Part shown: positions 36,910 through 47,411 of the stretch, one piece after another
Numbering within the stretch: the first letter of the stretch is position 1
Layout: every line of letters starts with the position of its first letter
Source of the DNA: Saprospiraceae bacterium
Lineage (GTDB): Bacteria > Bacteroidota > Bacteroidia > Chitinophagales > Saprospiraceae
Length of the DNA stretch: 64,000 nucleotides
Reading direction: 5' to 3'
Assembly: GCA_016718205.1 (NCBI GenBank)
Contig: JADKEB010000011.1
Location: forward strand, 124,001 to 188,000
Translations under genes and position numbers: made by a program
Notes under the pieces: generated by a model
What the model was told of the DNA's origin: nothing
Seen by the model: the letters and a program-made list of their open reading frames with translations, nothing else
Databases searched by the model: none

Positions 36910-37735
36910 TCAAAGGAAATATTATTATCTCGTCACGGGTCTTCCTGACATCTACCTTGGGCAAACCTCAGGTCTCATTGGTTACGATGAAATGTTGATG
37001 CAAATCAAAGAAGAACTTCATCCTGACGATATAAAAAAACTTGAGTATATTTTTCTGCCTTTTGACAATCTGAATCTGTTGAATTTCTGTTTCAGAAATA
37101 ATAAGCCCTGGCATTCTTTAGCCAACTACAGCCCTGAAGAGTTGAAAAACGGGATTGACGATTTGCAAAATGGTTTTCCCGTATATTTGTATGAGTTTTA
37201 TGACAGGTATCTCAAAGGGGATTTATTTCTGGAGGATTATATCTGGGAACATAGGTTGTCAGAAGGCTTTTTTGAGTATATCTTCGCCCATACTAACGGT
37301 TTTTTGCGGGAGTGGTATCAGTTTGCCATAGATTTGCGAAACATTCTGGCAGCACTCAGTGCTCGTTACCACGGGTATCCGCTTGAACATCAGCTGGTAG
37401 GCAACAATGAAGTGACAGACAAACTGCGTTCGGGCAAGACCTACGATTTTAATCTGGGGTATGATTTTCCTTATATAGATATGCTTATAAAACTGCATGA
37501 ACAAAGGGATTACTACGAATTGGAAAAGCAGATTGATTTCATCAGGTGGAACAAAATTGAGGAGCTGACAGAATATTCCTATTTTGATTTTGATAAAATC
37601 GCCGGTTATGTCATCAAATTTTCAATTACTGACAGATGGGTGAAATACAACACTGAAAAAGGCAGTCAATTGTTCTCCTCAAAAATTACTGAAATGGGAC
37701 AAAGTATTAAATTTTCAAAAGAGTTTGAAGTATGA
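36899..37735 (+). CDS. DUF2764 protein of the V-type ATPase operon
   Basis: About 278 residues from the ATG at 36899 (an in-frame TTG at 36893 is less likely). It begins LANQRKYYYLVTGLPDIYLG and is rich in aromatic residues. DUF2764 genes occur only within V-type ATPase operons of Bacteroidota, spirochaetes and relatives that lack an obvious subunit C, so a role as the central-stalk/rotor connector in place of C is commonly suspected (inference). It overlaps ntpE at its start and ntpA by 4 bases (ATGA) at its end, implying translational coupling. Confidence 0.85.
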   Translation: MLANQRKYYYLVTGLPDIYLGQTSGLIGYDEMLMQIKEELHPDDIKKLEYIFLPFDNLNLLNFCFRNNKPWHSLANYSPEELKNGIDDLQNGFPVYLYEFYDRYLKGDLFLEDYIWEHRLSEGFFEYIFAHTNGFLREWYQFAIDLRNILAALSARYHGYPLEHQLVGNNEVTDKLRSGKTYDFNLGYDFPYIDMLIKLHEQRDYYELEKQIDFIRWNKIEELTEYSYFDFDKIAGYVIKFSITDRWVKYNTEKGSQLFSSKITEMGQSIKFSKEFEV

Positions 37736-39510
37736 CATATAAAAAGTCTGACAAAACAACAGGCAAGGTAAAAGGCATCATTTCCAATCTGGTCATAGTA
37801 GAAGCCGATGGTCCATTCGCACAGAATGAGATATGTTTTATCAATGCCAGCGGTACGCTCCTGATGGCTGAGGTCATCAAAGCAGAAGGGAAGAGAGCTT
37901 TTACTCAGGTATTTGAAAGTACCAGGGGACTCAGCATAGGCGCTGAAGCTGAATTTACAGGCCATATGCTTGAGGCAACACTCGGACCCGGATTACTCTC
38001 AGGCAATTATGATGGTCTAATGAATAACCTCAATACCATGGAAGGAATATTTATCAAAAGAGGAGACTATACTCCAACACTGGATGAGTCAAGGCTTTGG
38101 TCATTCAAACCCATCCTACAGGAGGGTGACAAAGTAAGTGCCGGCGACTGGATCGGAGAGGTCCAGGAAAACAGCATCCTGCATAAGATCATGGTGCCGT
38201 TTGTACTGGAAGGTGACTATATCATTAAAAAAATCGCACCTGCCGGGGACTATACCATACTTGACAGCATAGCAGTCATCACTGATGACGCAGGAAGAGA
38301 CTTTTCAGTCACCATGGTACAAAAATGGCCTGTAAAAAAAACACTAACCTTGTATAAAGAAAAACCGAGACCATTTATTATGATGGAGACCGGCGTACGG
38401 ACGATAGATATCCTCAATCCGATGCTGCAAGGCGGTACAGGATTTATTCCTGGCCCATTCGGAAGCGGTAAGACCGTATTGCAGCAGAGCATCTCAAGAC
38501 AGGCGGAAGCAGATATCGTCATCATAGCCGCATGCGGCGAACGTGCCAATGAGGTAGTGGACTTATTTACCGAGTTTCCTGAACTCGATGATCCATGGAC
38601 GGGCAGAAAGCTGATGGAGCGGACTATCATCATAGCCAACACTTCCAATATGCCGGTAGCGGCACGTGAAGCGTCGATGTTTAGCGCCATGACATTGGCA
38701 GAGTATTACAGGTCTATGGGGCTTAAGATACTGTTACTAGCGGATTCTACATCCCGGTGGGCGCAGGCACTCAGGGAGATGTCCAACAGATTGGAGGAGC
38801 TACCTGGTCCCGATGCTTTCCCTATGGATTTGCCATCCTCTATCTCCAATTTCTACAGCCGTGCAGGCTACGTATATCTGAAAAATGGAAAAATAGGCTC
38901 TATCACATTTATGGGTACTGTATCTCCGGCAGGTGGTAATCTCAAAGAACCGGTCACAGAGTCCACTAAGAAGGCCGCCAGATGTTTTTATGCGCTTTCG
39001 CAACAGAGGGCGGACTCCAAACGCTATCCTGCCATAGATCCTATAGATAGTTATTCAAAATATTTAGAATATCCTGAATTTCAAAAGACGCTATCCGAGA
39101 CAGTATCTGCCCAATGGTCTGACATGGTCAATAAACTTAAAAATAAACTGATCAGAGGTAGAGAAGCTAAAGAACAAATCAATATTTTGGGAGATGATGG
39201 CGTTTCAGTAGACTTTCACATCACTTTTTGGCAGAGTGAAGTGATAGATGCGGTCCTGCTCCAGCAAGATGCCTTCGACAACGTGGACGGACGTACTCCT
39301 ATGAAAAGGCAGCAATACATGACACAGTCTGTACTTGACCTCACGGAGACATCTTTTTTATTTGATTCCTTTGACGAGGTGCAGCCTTTTTTCAAAAAAA
39401 TCATAGATAAATATAAACAGATGAACTATTGTGAATTTGAGAATGAAGCATTTGGAGCTTTTGAAAAAGAAATAGCAGCATTGGTAGATCATTGTAATAA
39501 AGTATCCTAA
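37732..39510 (+). CDS. ntpA: V/A-type ATPase catalytic subunit A
   Basis: Encodes 592 residues. The Walker A GPFGSGKTVLQ lies near residue 242 and the catalytic Glu segment AACGERANEVVDLF about 27 residues later. The non-homologous insert that marks A-type subunits spans roughly residues 110-200. ADSTSRWAQALREMSNRLEELPGPDAFP is the nucleotide-binding signature. It hydrolyses or makes ATP at the A/B interface. It overlaps the DUF2764 gene by 4 bp; ntpB follows 12 bp later. Confidence 0.96.
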   Translation: MTYKKSDKTTGKVKGIISNLVIVEADGPFAQNEICFINASGTLLMAEVIKAEGKRAFTQVFESTRGLSIGAEAEFTGHMLEATLGPGLLSGNYDGLMNNLNTMEGIFIKRGDYTPTLDESRLWSFKPILQEGDKVSAGDWIGEVQENSILHKIMVPFVLEGDYIIKKIAPAGDYTILDSIAVITDDAGRDFSVTMVQKWPVKKTLTLYKEKPRPFIMMETGVRTIDILNPMLQGGTGFIPGPFGSGKTVLQQSISRQAEADIVIIAACGERANEVVDLFTEFPELDDPWTGRKLMERTIIIANTSNMPVAAREASMFSAMTLAEYYRSMGLKILLLADSTSRWAQALREMSNRLEELPGPDAFPMDLPSSISNFYSRAGYVYLKNGKIGSITFMGTVSPAGGNLKEPVTESTKKAARCFYALSQQRADSKRYPAIDPIDSYSKYLEYPEFQKTLSETVSAQWSDMVNKLKNKLIRGREAKEQINILGDDGVSVDFHITFWQSEVIDAVLLQQDAFDNVDGRTPMKRQQYMTQSVLDLTETSFLFDSFDEVQPFFKKIIDKYKQMNYCEFENEAFGAFEKEIAALVDHCNKVS

Positions 39511-39522
39511 AAGATTCTGAAT

Positions 39523-40845
39523 ATGAACACACAAATTTTTCAGAAAATATATACAAGGCTTGAAAAAATAACCAAGGCTACCTGCGTCGTGAGAGCAGAA
39601 AATGTAGGTTATGAAGAGTTGGCAACTGTCGATGGCCGAGCAGCGCAGGTAGTTAAGATTTTGGATAGTGAAGTCACACTTCAGGTATTTGAAGGTACTG
39701 AAGGTATCCCTACAGACGCAGAGGTGATTTTTACAGGAAAGCCACCTACACTCAAAGTCAGCGAAGATCTTGCAGGCAGATTTTTTAATGCATACGGCAA
39801 ACCCATAGACGGTGGTCCAGAAGTAGGTGGAGAAGAAAGAGCAATAGGCGGCCCGTCAGTGAATCCCGTAAAAAGAAAGCAACCTTCAGAACTGATAGCT
39901 ACCGGGATTGCGGGTATAGACCTCAACAACACCTTGGTCACAGGACAGAAAATTCCGTTTTTTGCTGATCCTGATCAGCCTTACAATCAGGTGATGGCCA
40001 TGGTGGCACTGAGAGCCAAAGCAGATAAAATCATACTTGGTGGTATGGGATTACTCAATGACGATTATTTATATTTTAAAAATGTATTTGAAAACGCAGG
40101 AGCACTGCATCGCATCATCAGTTTTGTCAACACTACTGAGGACCCGCCTGTAGAGCGATTGCTCATTCCTGATATGGTACTGACTGCTGCAGAGTATTTT
40201 GCAGTCGAAAAACATGAAAAAGTGCTCGTTTTACTGACCGATATGACATTGTATGCTGATGCCTTGAGTATTGTATCCAACAGGATGGATCAGATCCCTT
40301 CCAAAGATTCTATGCCGGGTTCATTGTATTCTGACCTGGCAAGATTGTATGAAAAAGCGGTGCAGTTTGAGTCGGGAGGCTCTATCACTATTATCGCGGT
40401 GACCACACTTTCAGGCGGAGACATCACCCATGCTATACCCGACAACACGGGTTATATCACGGAGGGACAATTGTTTTTGAGACGAAATACAGACATAGGC
40501 AAAGTAATAATAGATCCGTTCAGAAGTCTTTCCAGACTTAAAAATCTCGTCATCGGTAAAAAAACCAGAACCGATCATCCTCAGGTCATGAATGCGGCTG
40601 TCCGCTTGTATGCAGATGCGGTCAATGCCCGGACCAAACAGGAAAACGGATTTGACCTTACGTCGTACGACAAAAGATGCCTTGATTTCGCACGGGAATA
40701 TGCCGACAAGTTGCTTGCTATAGATGTGAATATCGACCCGGAACAAATGCTTACGACAGCATGGGAACTGTTCAGTCTATATTTTTCCAAAGAAGAAGTG
40801 GCCATTAAAAAGGAGTTTACTGACCTTTACTGGCCAATCAGATAA
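39523..40845 (+). CDS. ntpB: V/A-type ATPase regulatory subunit B
   Basis: Encodes 440 residues. It is homologous to A but has no Walker A (ATGIAGIDLNNTLVTGQKIPFFADPDQPYNQ at the equivalent place), as expected for B. PGSLYSDLARLYEKAV and DDYLYFKNVFENAGA are typical B-subunit segments. It forms the alternating hexamer with A. It sits between ntpA and ntpD with short gaps. Confidence 0.96.
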   Translation: MNTQIFQKIYTRLEKITKATCVVRAENVGYEELATVDGRAAQVVKILDSEVTLQVFEGTEGIPTDAEVIFTGKPPTLKVSEDLAGRFFNAYGKPIDGGPEVGGEERAIGGPSVNPVKRKQPSELIATGIAGIDLNNTLVTGQKIPFFADPDQPYNQVMAMVALRAKADKIILGGMGLLNDDYLYFKNVFENAGALHRIISFVNTTEDPPVERLLIPDMVLTAAEYFAVEKHEKVLVLLTDMTLYADALSIVSNRMDQIPSKDSMPGSLYSDLARLYEKAVQFESGGSITIIAVTTLSGGDITHAIPDNTGYITEGQLFLRRNTDIGKVIIDPFRSLSRLKNLVIGKKTRTDHPQVMNAAVRLYADAVNARTKQENGFDLTSYDKRCLDFAREYADKLLAIDVNIDPEQMLTTAWELFSLYFSKEEVAIKKEFTDLYWPIR

Positions 40846-40897
40846 TGATATCATAATGGAATTGCAGGCTTCAGTATAAAAATAAATTTTGTGTCAA

Positions 40898-41497
40898 ATG
40901 GCAATTATTTTTCAATATAATAAAACATCGCTTCAGTATCTCCAAAAACAAATGGATACCAGATTGAAAGCATTGCCCGTACTCAAAAACAAAGAATCTG
41001 CTCTGAGGCTGGAAGTAAAAAAGGCAAAAAATGAAATCCACGACATAGATCTTGCCTTAGAATCAGAAAAAAGCAAACTGCATGAGATGGCAGGACTTTG
41101 GCAGGATTTTGACATGTCTCTGATTCAGGTTGAAAATGTAACCGTCGAGTCCACTATGCTGGCCGGTGTGAAAATCCCAAAACCTGCGGATATTCATTAT
41201 AAGATCAAAAATTTCAGTCTTTTCAGCAAGCCACACTGGTATGGTGACGGTATAGAAATATTGAAGAATTTATCTTCCATCGTGATAGACAAAGAATTTC
41301 TGACTCGAAAGATGTTACTGCTGGACAAAGCAAGAAAAAAAACGACTCAAAAAGTCAATCTGTATGAAAAAAATCAAATCCCTGAATACGATCAGGCCAT
41401 AAAGAAGATCAAACGATTTATGGAAGATGAAGAGAATCTGGCTAAATCATCTCAAAAGATATTAAAAAACAAACTTCAAAATATTGCGGAATCATGA
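40898..41497 (+). CDS. ntpD: V/A-type ATPase central-shaft subunit D
   Basis: About 199 residues from the ATG at 40898 (MAIIFQYNKTSLQYLQKQMD); the in-frame TTG at 40889 is a less likely start. It is mostly two long helices (RLKALPVLKNKESALRLEVKKAKNE and the C-terminal KKTTQKVNLYEKNQIPEYDQAIKKIKRFMEDEE) that form the rotating shaft inside the A/B head. Its stop overlaps the ntpI start by 4 bp. Confidence 0.92.
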   Translation: MAIIFQYNKTSLQYLQKQMDTRLKALPVLKNKESALRLEVKKAKNEIHDIDLALESEKSKLHEMAGLWQDFDMSLIQVENVTVESTMLAGVKIPKPADIHYKIKNFSLFSKPHWYGDGIEILKNLSSIVIDKEFLTRKMLLLDKARKKTTQKVNLYEKNQIPEYDQAIKKIKRFMEDEENLAKSSQKILKNKLQNIAES

Positions 41498-43275
41498 TTG
41501 TCCCGATGAAAAAATATCATTTTTTTGTTTTTCATAAAGACCATACCGGTTTTATTGAAGGCTTAAAAAAATTGGGCGTTCTGCATATTATTCAGAATGA
41601 AGTGATGGTATCTCAAACCGTCGTTGAGCTCAAAGATAAGCTCAAAAAAATAAGAGAATCTATCCATTATCTGCATAGCCATAAGATTGAAAGTTTTCAG
41701 TACAACAGTGACAATATCATCCAAAAGCCTGAAGATATCTTAAGCAAAATAAGTGATCTTCAACTCGAGAAGCAACAATCGGACCTCAAACTCCAGAATG
41801 TAAATAAAGCAATCACTTATGCTGAACCATGGGGACTTTTTGATCCTTCCACCCTAAAAAATCTGCAAGCTGCCGGAGTATATACCCGCATGTTTTCGTG
41901 TCTGGAAAAAGACTTTGATCCATCATGGGCAAAAGAATATCGACTTGAAATCATCAATGTCAGACGTCCTCATATCTATTTTATCATATTTCTGCACAAG
42001 GATGAACATGCCGATATTAAAGCAGATCTTCAATCGTGGCCGGAACAGGACGCAGGCACACTCATGGTTGATAAAGACAAGATACTTGAAAGACTTCAGA
42101 AGATCAACAATGAGTTGGCTGAAATGAATGACTACGAAATTGATTGTCTCAGGCATTACGAACAGGAAGTCTATACGCTGATGCAAATCCATGAAGTGCA
42201 TGATCAATCCTTGCGGCTTAATGACGAAAAAGTCATGTTGTTGAGTGGTTTTGTGCCGAATTCAGCAGAAGTGAACCTCCAGCAATACTGTGAAGACGAA
42301 AAAATCCTCACGGTCCATACACCGGTCAAACCCACAGATAATCCACCAATATTTCTGAAAAACAACAGGTTTTCAGAGCTTTATGAATTCATAGGTAAAC
42401 TGTACAGCTTCCCATCCTACTCGGAGCTGGATCTTACGCCATTTTTTGCCCCGTTTTTTATGATGTTTTTTGGACTCTGTCTTGGAGATGCCGGTTACGG
42501 CTTGTTGATCCTGATAGGGGCTACCCTGTATAAAAGAAAGGCCAATAGGGCGTTGCACTCTTTGCTTTCACTTGGTCAGTGGTTGGGATTAGCTACAGTG
42601 ATTTTTGGAATCGTCACAGGTACATTTTTTGGCTTGAACCTTTTGGGTGATAAATTTGCTTTTTTAGGTTCCGTTCGCAACATCATGCTGGACAGCAATC
42701 AGATATTTAATTTTGCACTGATTCTGGGTTTTATACAGATTATTTTTGGACTTGGTATCCAGATAGCCAATAAAGTGAAGCAATACGGTTGGAAGTATGC
42801 GGTCACTCCTTTGGCCTGGATATTCATGCTTTTTGCTATAGCAGATATCTCTATTCTGAAGTTGACAGGACCCGTATCGATGTATGTGATATACGGAGCC
42901 ATTGGTGCTATTTTACTTTTTAACGATCCTGATTCAGGGATTTTGCCCAATATAGGGAAAGGAATATGGGAACTCTATGGCATTACAGGTTTTGTAGGAG
43001 ATTTGCTCAGTTATATCAGATTATTTGCACTGGGAATATCGGGAGCCATCCTGGGATTGGTGGTCAATGACATTGCGTTGAGGATGTTAAGCATAGACTG
43101 GATAGGGCCTATACTATTCATCGTATTTCTCATATTCGGGCATGGACTCAATCTGATGATTTCTACACTTGGTGCATTTGTTCATCCTCTCAGGCTTACT
43201 TTTGTGGAGTTTTATAAAAATGCAGGATTTACAGGCGGCGGCAAAGAATATAAACCTTTTGGTGGTAAAGTATAG
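41494..43275 (+). CDS. ntpI: V/A-type ATPase membrane subunit I
   Basis: Encodes 593 residues; Met5 (MKKYHFFVF) may be the true start. The first ~300 residues are a soluble stalk-binding domain with coiled coils; the rest has about seven to eight membrane helices. The conserved Arg that faces the ring glutamate lies in LLSYIRLFALGISGAILG. It forms the ion half-channels with ring subunit K. It is the last gene of the plus-strand operon; ntpK, usually next, is instead inverted at 35356. Confidence 0.94.
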   Translation: MIVPMKKYHFFVFHKDHTGFIEGLKKLGVLHIIQNEVMVSQTVVELKDKLKKIRESIHYLHSHKIESFQYNSDNIIQKPEDILSKISDLQLEKQQSDLKLQNVNKAITYAEPWGLFDPSTLKNLQAAGVYTRMFSCLEKDFDPSWAKEYRLEIINVRRPHIYFIIFLHKDEHADIKADLQSWPEQDAGTLMVDKDKILERLQKINNELAEMNDYEIDCLRHYEQEVYTLMQIHEVHDQSLRLNDEKVMLLSGFVPNSAEVNLQQYCEDEKILTVHTPVKPTDNPPIFLKNNRFSELYEFIGKLYSFPSYSELDLTPFFAPFFMMFFGLCLGDAGYGLLILIGATLYKRKANRALHSLLSLGQWLGLATVIFGIVTGTFFGLNLLGDKFAFLGSVRNIMLDSNQIFNFALILGFIQIIFGLGIQIANKVKQYGWKYAVTPLAWIFMLFAIADISILKLTGPVSMYVIYGAIGAILLFNDPDSGILPNIGKGIWELYGITGFVGDLLSYIRLFALGISGAILGLVVNDIALRMLSIDWIGPILFIVFLIFGHGLNLMISTLGAFVHPLRLTFVEFYKNAGFTGGGKEYKPFGGKV

Positions 43276-44889
43276 CTATAATTTTAAAACCTTTTTTACG
43301 TAGATTTTTGTACCGGTTTGAATGCTGATTATATACAAACCGGGCGATAGATGGCTCACATCTGCTTCATAATTATTTTGATTGCCTGCTGTAAAATAGA
43401 ATGGATGTATTCTACCCAGACAGTCGGTCAAATGTGCTTTTGGAGTTTCTGAAGTTTCTTCCGGGATGGTGACTGAAATGATTGCAGAAGTGGGATTGGG
43501 GTATATCGTCAAGTTGTCTGAACTTTGCTCATCCGTATCATTGATATTGATATACCATACATTATCGAGATAGTTGATTCTGTTGGCTATCCACCATTTC
43601 AGCCAGTTCACTTCTTCGTTGTAAGATTTTCCGATATAGTAGTTGGGCCAGACGTATTTGCCCATTACAGGCCATTTAGTAAAATTTCTTATATGTGGTA
43701 CAGCAAGCAAAGAAGAGATAGAGTCTATTTTGTAATTTATTTTTTCCAATGAAAACTGATTTTTTCTCAGGTGTTGCCATCGTTTTTTCAAGCCATCGTA
43801 AAAATCCGGATCGTCAAGAAATTTTTTCCACCAAAAGTGAATGACCCATCCGTCATTTGGACATACTGTGTTGAAGTCTTGTATCACCAGGCCTTCAGGA
43901 TTGCCTTGAGTACAATAATCCACATTGCCAAATCCAAGATTAAAGTCCCATACCGGTCCTAATTTAATTTTTCCGCCTTCGCTGTCTCTTTCTTTGTAAA
44001 AAAATGTACTCAATCTGTAGCCATCAGGATTTTTGGTCAATTCATTGATGATGATAAAATCCATGAGGCTATTGACATCGATATATTTCCTGTATCCGTT
44101 ACTGGTATTCTTATAGTCATTGCTGGCTATTACATCTTCTACATTGTGTATATGATTTTGTATGTAGTTTTTTTGAGCATCGGTAATATTGTCCACCGAA
44201 GGATATTCATATTGAAAATAGGTATTGCTCAGTGCACCCGTGAAAGGTTTGTATCTGGAAAACCAGCCTGACCGGCTATTGGAACCCGTAGTTTTGTCCA
44301 ATTTGATGATATATCCACCTGTGAGCGCATCACCTGAATTGTCAGCCACCTCCATCTTTGAGATATTCACTCTGTTTTTATCCCTTTTGATTTTTTCAAT
44401 CAGTAGATATACACCCATATAACTATTGTTGAGTACCAACTCACAGTATCTGACTCTCGGTGCATATTCCATTACAGATCCGGCGAGAATATATGCCAGT
44501 CCGTCTCTCATCAGGGATTTATCGTTATAGGTAGCATTGAGTGTCCAGTCACTTTCTTTGGGCATTCCCAGTAAGGATACATCCAGGTCTTCTCCGGTAT
44601 TATCTCTCGTTTCAAAACCGTAGGGTTTTTTTGGAAAAGACTGTGATGTAGAGCCTCTTAATTCGATACCCACTTTTCCGTTGTAATTATTTTTTTGATC
44701 GCTTACCTTGTTGATTTCTCCCTGACCATTGTAGATGATACCCATATCAGCAGTGATTTTGGGTTCATCTGAGATGGACTGCCCATTGGTGTTGATGATG
44801 ATGATGGGTAGATTGGATGATGTGAAATTGACCTGTGCCATACCGCAGAAGCTTGCCAATAGTATTATTGCACTTTGAAAATATCTCAC
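43276..44889 (-). CDS. CotH-like kinase family protein with type IX sorting domain
   Basis: Encodes 537 residues with a signal peptide (AIILLASFCGMAQ). The CotH core is clear: GKVGIELRGSTSQSFPKKPYGFET, LLGMPKESDWTLNATYNDKSLMRDGLAY, GVYLLIEKIKRDKNRVNI and GPVWDFNLGFG near the C-terminal part. CotH proteins have an atypical protein-kinase fold. The last ~80 residues (LTIYPNPTSAIISVTIP...GLYIISIQTGTKIYVKKVLKL) are a type A C-terminal signal for the type IX secretion system, so the protein is exported and probably anchored to the surface. It meets the ntpI stop almost directly. Confidence 0.9.
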   Translation of the reverse strand: MRYFQSAIILLASFCGMAQVNFTSSNLPIIIINTNGQSISDEPKITADMGIIYNGQGEINKVSDQKNNYNGKVGIELRGSTSQSFPKKPYGFETRDNTGEDLDVSLLGMPKESDWTLNATYNDKSLMRDGLAYILAGSVMEYAPRVRYCELVLNNSYMGVYLLIEKIKRDKNRVNISKMEVADNSGDALTGGYIIKLDKTTGSNSRSGWFSRYKPFTGALSNTYFQYEYPSVDNITDAQKNYIQNHIHNVEDVIASNDYKNTSNGYRKYIDVNSLMDFIIINELTKNPDGYRLSTFFYKERDSEGGKIKLGPVWDFNLGFGNVDYCTQGNPEGLVIQDFNTVCPNDGWVIHFWWKKFLDDPDFYDGLKKRWQHLRKNQFSLEKINYKIDSISSLLAVPHIRNFTKWPVMGKYVWPNYYIGKSYNEEVNWLKWWIANRINYLDNVWYININDTDEQSSDNLTIYPNPTSAIISVTIPEETSETPKAHLTDCLGRIHPFYFTAGNQNNYEADVSHLSPGLYIISIQTGTKIYVKKVLKL

Positions 44890-45070
44890 TTTTCATGTTT
44901 TTTGTAAAGTTACAACGTCTTTACTCATGTCTATACTTTTAAGTCAAAATATTTATTTTAATAAATCATTTATTTAACACTAAGTATAATTATATAAGAG
45001 TCATAAGAAGCTGATAACGTGTTTTTTTATTAATATTTTCTTAAAATACTTGACAGATTTAAAAAATTAA

Positions 45071-45087
45071 TTTAACTTTGAGTTAAA
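45071..45087 (+). promoter_or_regulatory. promoter and overlapping operator-like palindrome of the acyl-CoA dehydrogenase gene
   Basis: TAACTTTG (45073-45080) is a perfect -7 element. It lies inside the palindrome TTTAACT-TTG-AGTTAAA (45071-45087), so a repressor bound there would block the promoter. The start codon is 20 bp further on. Confidence 0.5.
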
Positions 45088-45106
45088 TTTTTAAAACTCA
45101 CTTAAA

Positions 45107-46909
45107 ATGTCAGCAACATTAACAGAAAAAAAAGTATTAAAAGGCGGTGAATTCCTTGTAAAAAATTCTTCACACATGGAGATGTTCATTCCTGAAGAAT
45201 TTAATGAGGAGCAGCTCATGATCAAAGAAACTGTAAAAACTTTTGTTGAACAAGATATTTGGCCACATACAGAACGTATTGAAAAACTGGAAGAGGGATT
45301 GATACCTTCACGTCTGGATATATTTGCATCTTTGGGACTGCTGGGCACTCATATGCCTGAGGTGTACGGCGGGAGCCATCTGGATTATATCACCAATACA
45401 CTCATCGGTGAAGAAATTGGTCCATCAGGTTCGTTTTCTGTAAGTTACAATGCACATACTGGTATTGGGATGCTGCCGATTTTGTATTACGGTACAGAAG
45501 AGCAGAAGACCAAATATCTTCCCAAACTCATCACAGGAGAACTGAAGGCGAGTTACTGTCTCACAGAGCCAGCGAGCGGATCAGATGCGCTTGCCGCAAA
45601 ATCTACAGCCGTACTGAATGCAGAGGGCACACATTATATCCTCAACGGTCAGAAGATGTGGATCACCAATGCCGGATTTGCTGATTTGTTTACAGTATTT
45701 GCACAGCTGGATGGCAATAAGTTTACAGGATTTCTTCTGGAAAAAGGAATGGAAGGTTTTACTCTTGGTGCTGAGGAAAAAAAGCTGGGTATCAAAGGAT
45801 CTTCTACGAGACAGGTATTTATGGAAAATGTAAAGGTACCGGTTGAAAATCTCCTTGGAGAAATAGGAAAGGGCCATTTGATAGCGTTCAATGTGCTGAA
45901 TACAGGTAGATTTAAGTTAGGTGCTTCATGCCTGGGTGGTTGTAAAAAAGTAGCTGACGAATCACTCAAATATGCATTGGAAAGAGAACAATTTAAAAAA
46001 CCCATTGCGTCTTTTGGTGCTATCCAGTATAAACTTGCAGAGCAAGCCATAAAGATTTTCTACACGGAGTCAGCAATATACCGCACAGCCCAACTTATAC
46101 AGGAAGCAGAACATGAATTTCTGGAAGCCGGAAAAGACTTTCCACAGGCAAAACGCGATGCAGCTGAAGAGTACGCTTTAGAATGTTCGATCATAAAAGT
46201 AATCGGGTCTGAAACCCTCGACTATGTAGTAGATGAAGCTGTGCAAATCTTCGGCGGGATGGGATACTCTGAAGAAGGATCTGTGGCAAGAGCATACAGA
46301 GATTCGAGGATCAACAGAATATTTGAAGGTACAAATGAGATCAATCGTATGGTTATCCTTAGTTCGATCCTCAAAAGTGCGATGAAAGGGGAGCTTGATC
46401 TGATAACACCCGGTATGAAAGTACAGGATGAACTCATGAACGGATCATCTCCTGAATTTAGCTTTGAAGGAGCATATGCACAAGAATGGACTGCCGTATA
46501 TAATTTTAAGAAAGTACTGATCATGCTTCTGGGCTCAGCAGCGCAACAGGCTATGTCCGGTAAACTTGATCTGAAAGGCGAGCAGGAAATCCTGATGAAC
46601 CTTGCGGATATCATCATTGAAATATTCAATACTGAAAGCACATTGATGCGTGTACAAAAAATGGCTGAAAATCATCCTGAAAAAAACATTGACGTCTATA
46701 ATGCAATATTGGAAACATTGATATATGATGCTACAGGTCGTATCACAAAACAAGCAACTGATGCCATAGCCTCATTTATTGCACCGGAAATGCAAGCAGG
46801 ATTCGTATCGGGTTTGAGAAAATTTACTAAGTATCCTTTGGTCAACATCAAAGAGTCAAGAAGGAAGATAGCAGAAACTCTGATCCAATCAGGTGGATAT
46901 TGCTTCTGA
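45107..46909 (+). CDS. acyl-CoA dehydrogenase (long form)
   Basis: Encodes 600 residues. It oxidises acyl-CoA to trans-2-enoyl-CoA with FAD, the first step of beta-oxidation. Signatures: SYCLTEPASGSDALAAKSTA, KMWITNAGFADLFTVFA, and RDSRINRIFEGTNEINRM holding the catalytic Glu. The ~180-residue C-terminal extension after the core makes it VLCAD/ACAD9-like in layout. Met25 (MEMFIPEEF) is an alternative start. Likely repressor-controlled by the palindrome over its promoter. No other beta-oxidation gene is adjacent. Confidence 0.92.
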   Translation: MSATLTEKKVLKGGEFLVKNSSHMEMFIPEEFNEEQLMIKETVKTFVEQDIWPHTERIEKLEEGLIPSRLDIFASLGLLGTHMPEVYGGSHLDYITNTLIGEEIGPSGSFSVSYNAHTGIGMLPILYYGTEEQKTKYLPKLITGELKASYCLTEPASGSDALAAKSTAVLNAEGTHYILNGQKMWITNAGFADLFTVFAQLDGNKFTGFLLEKGMEGFTLGAEEKKLGIKGSSTRQVFMENVKVPVENLLGEIGKGHLIAFNVLNTGRFKLGASCLGGCKKVADESLKYALEREQFKKPIASFGAIQYKLAEQAIKIFYTESAIYRTAQLIQEAEHEFLEAGKDFPQAKRDAAEEYALECSIIKVIGSETLDYVVDEAVQIFGGMGYSEEGSVARAYRDSRINRIFEGTNEINRMVILSSILKSAMKGELDLITPGMKVQDELMNGSSPEFSFEGAYAQEWTAVYNFKKVLIMLLGSAAQQAMSGKLDLKGEQEILMNLADIIIEIFNTESTLMRVQKMAENHPEKNIDVYNAILETLIYDATGRITKQATDAIASFIAPEMQAGFVSGLRKFTKYPLVNIKESRRKIAETLIQSGGYCF

Positions 46910-46949
46910 TTCAGATGAAGATGAAAGTGAGTGGTTTATGATTGTATAA

Positions 46950-47100
<151 letters not shown>

Positions 47101-47140
47101 AAAGTGATTCCCATGGTAAAAAATTGGGGATCACTTTTTT
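47101..47140 (+). terminator. Rho-independent terminator downstream of the acyl-CoA dehydrogenase gene
   Basis: AAAGTGATTCCC and GGGGATCACTTT pair over 12 bp with one wobble, followed by eight T. It lies about 190 bp past the stop codon, beyond the homopolymer tract. Confidence 0.65.
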
Positions 47141-47364
47141 TTATAGCTTTTTTTTATTTTGTAAGCATGGCGGTCTGAAAGGGAGTACAGCGATAGGATA
47201 AGAAATATTGATGGGTGGTCTCAAGCGTAGCTTGACAGGCTCTTGAAGGAGTGTGCATCCCTACCTTGTCTCGCAGGCAAGGGTAAAGATGGTCTTTTAC
47301 TATTTGTTCATTTCGATGTACATACTGTATGCCATTTATTCAGGAAAATTTGTTCAAAAACTAC

Positions 47365-47372
47365 TACCTTTG
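47365..47372 (+). promoter_or_regulatory. ccmB: -7 promoter element (TACCTTTG) for ccmB-ccmC
   Basis: Perfect TAnnTTTG match 39 bp upstream of the ccmB ATG, followed by the usual short spacing to a start site. No well-spaced TTTG partner was seen. Confidence 0.5.
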
Positions 47373-47411
47373 TGACTCAGGTTGATATGTCATGTCAAGT
47401 GACTGGATCTG

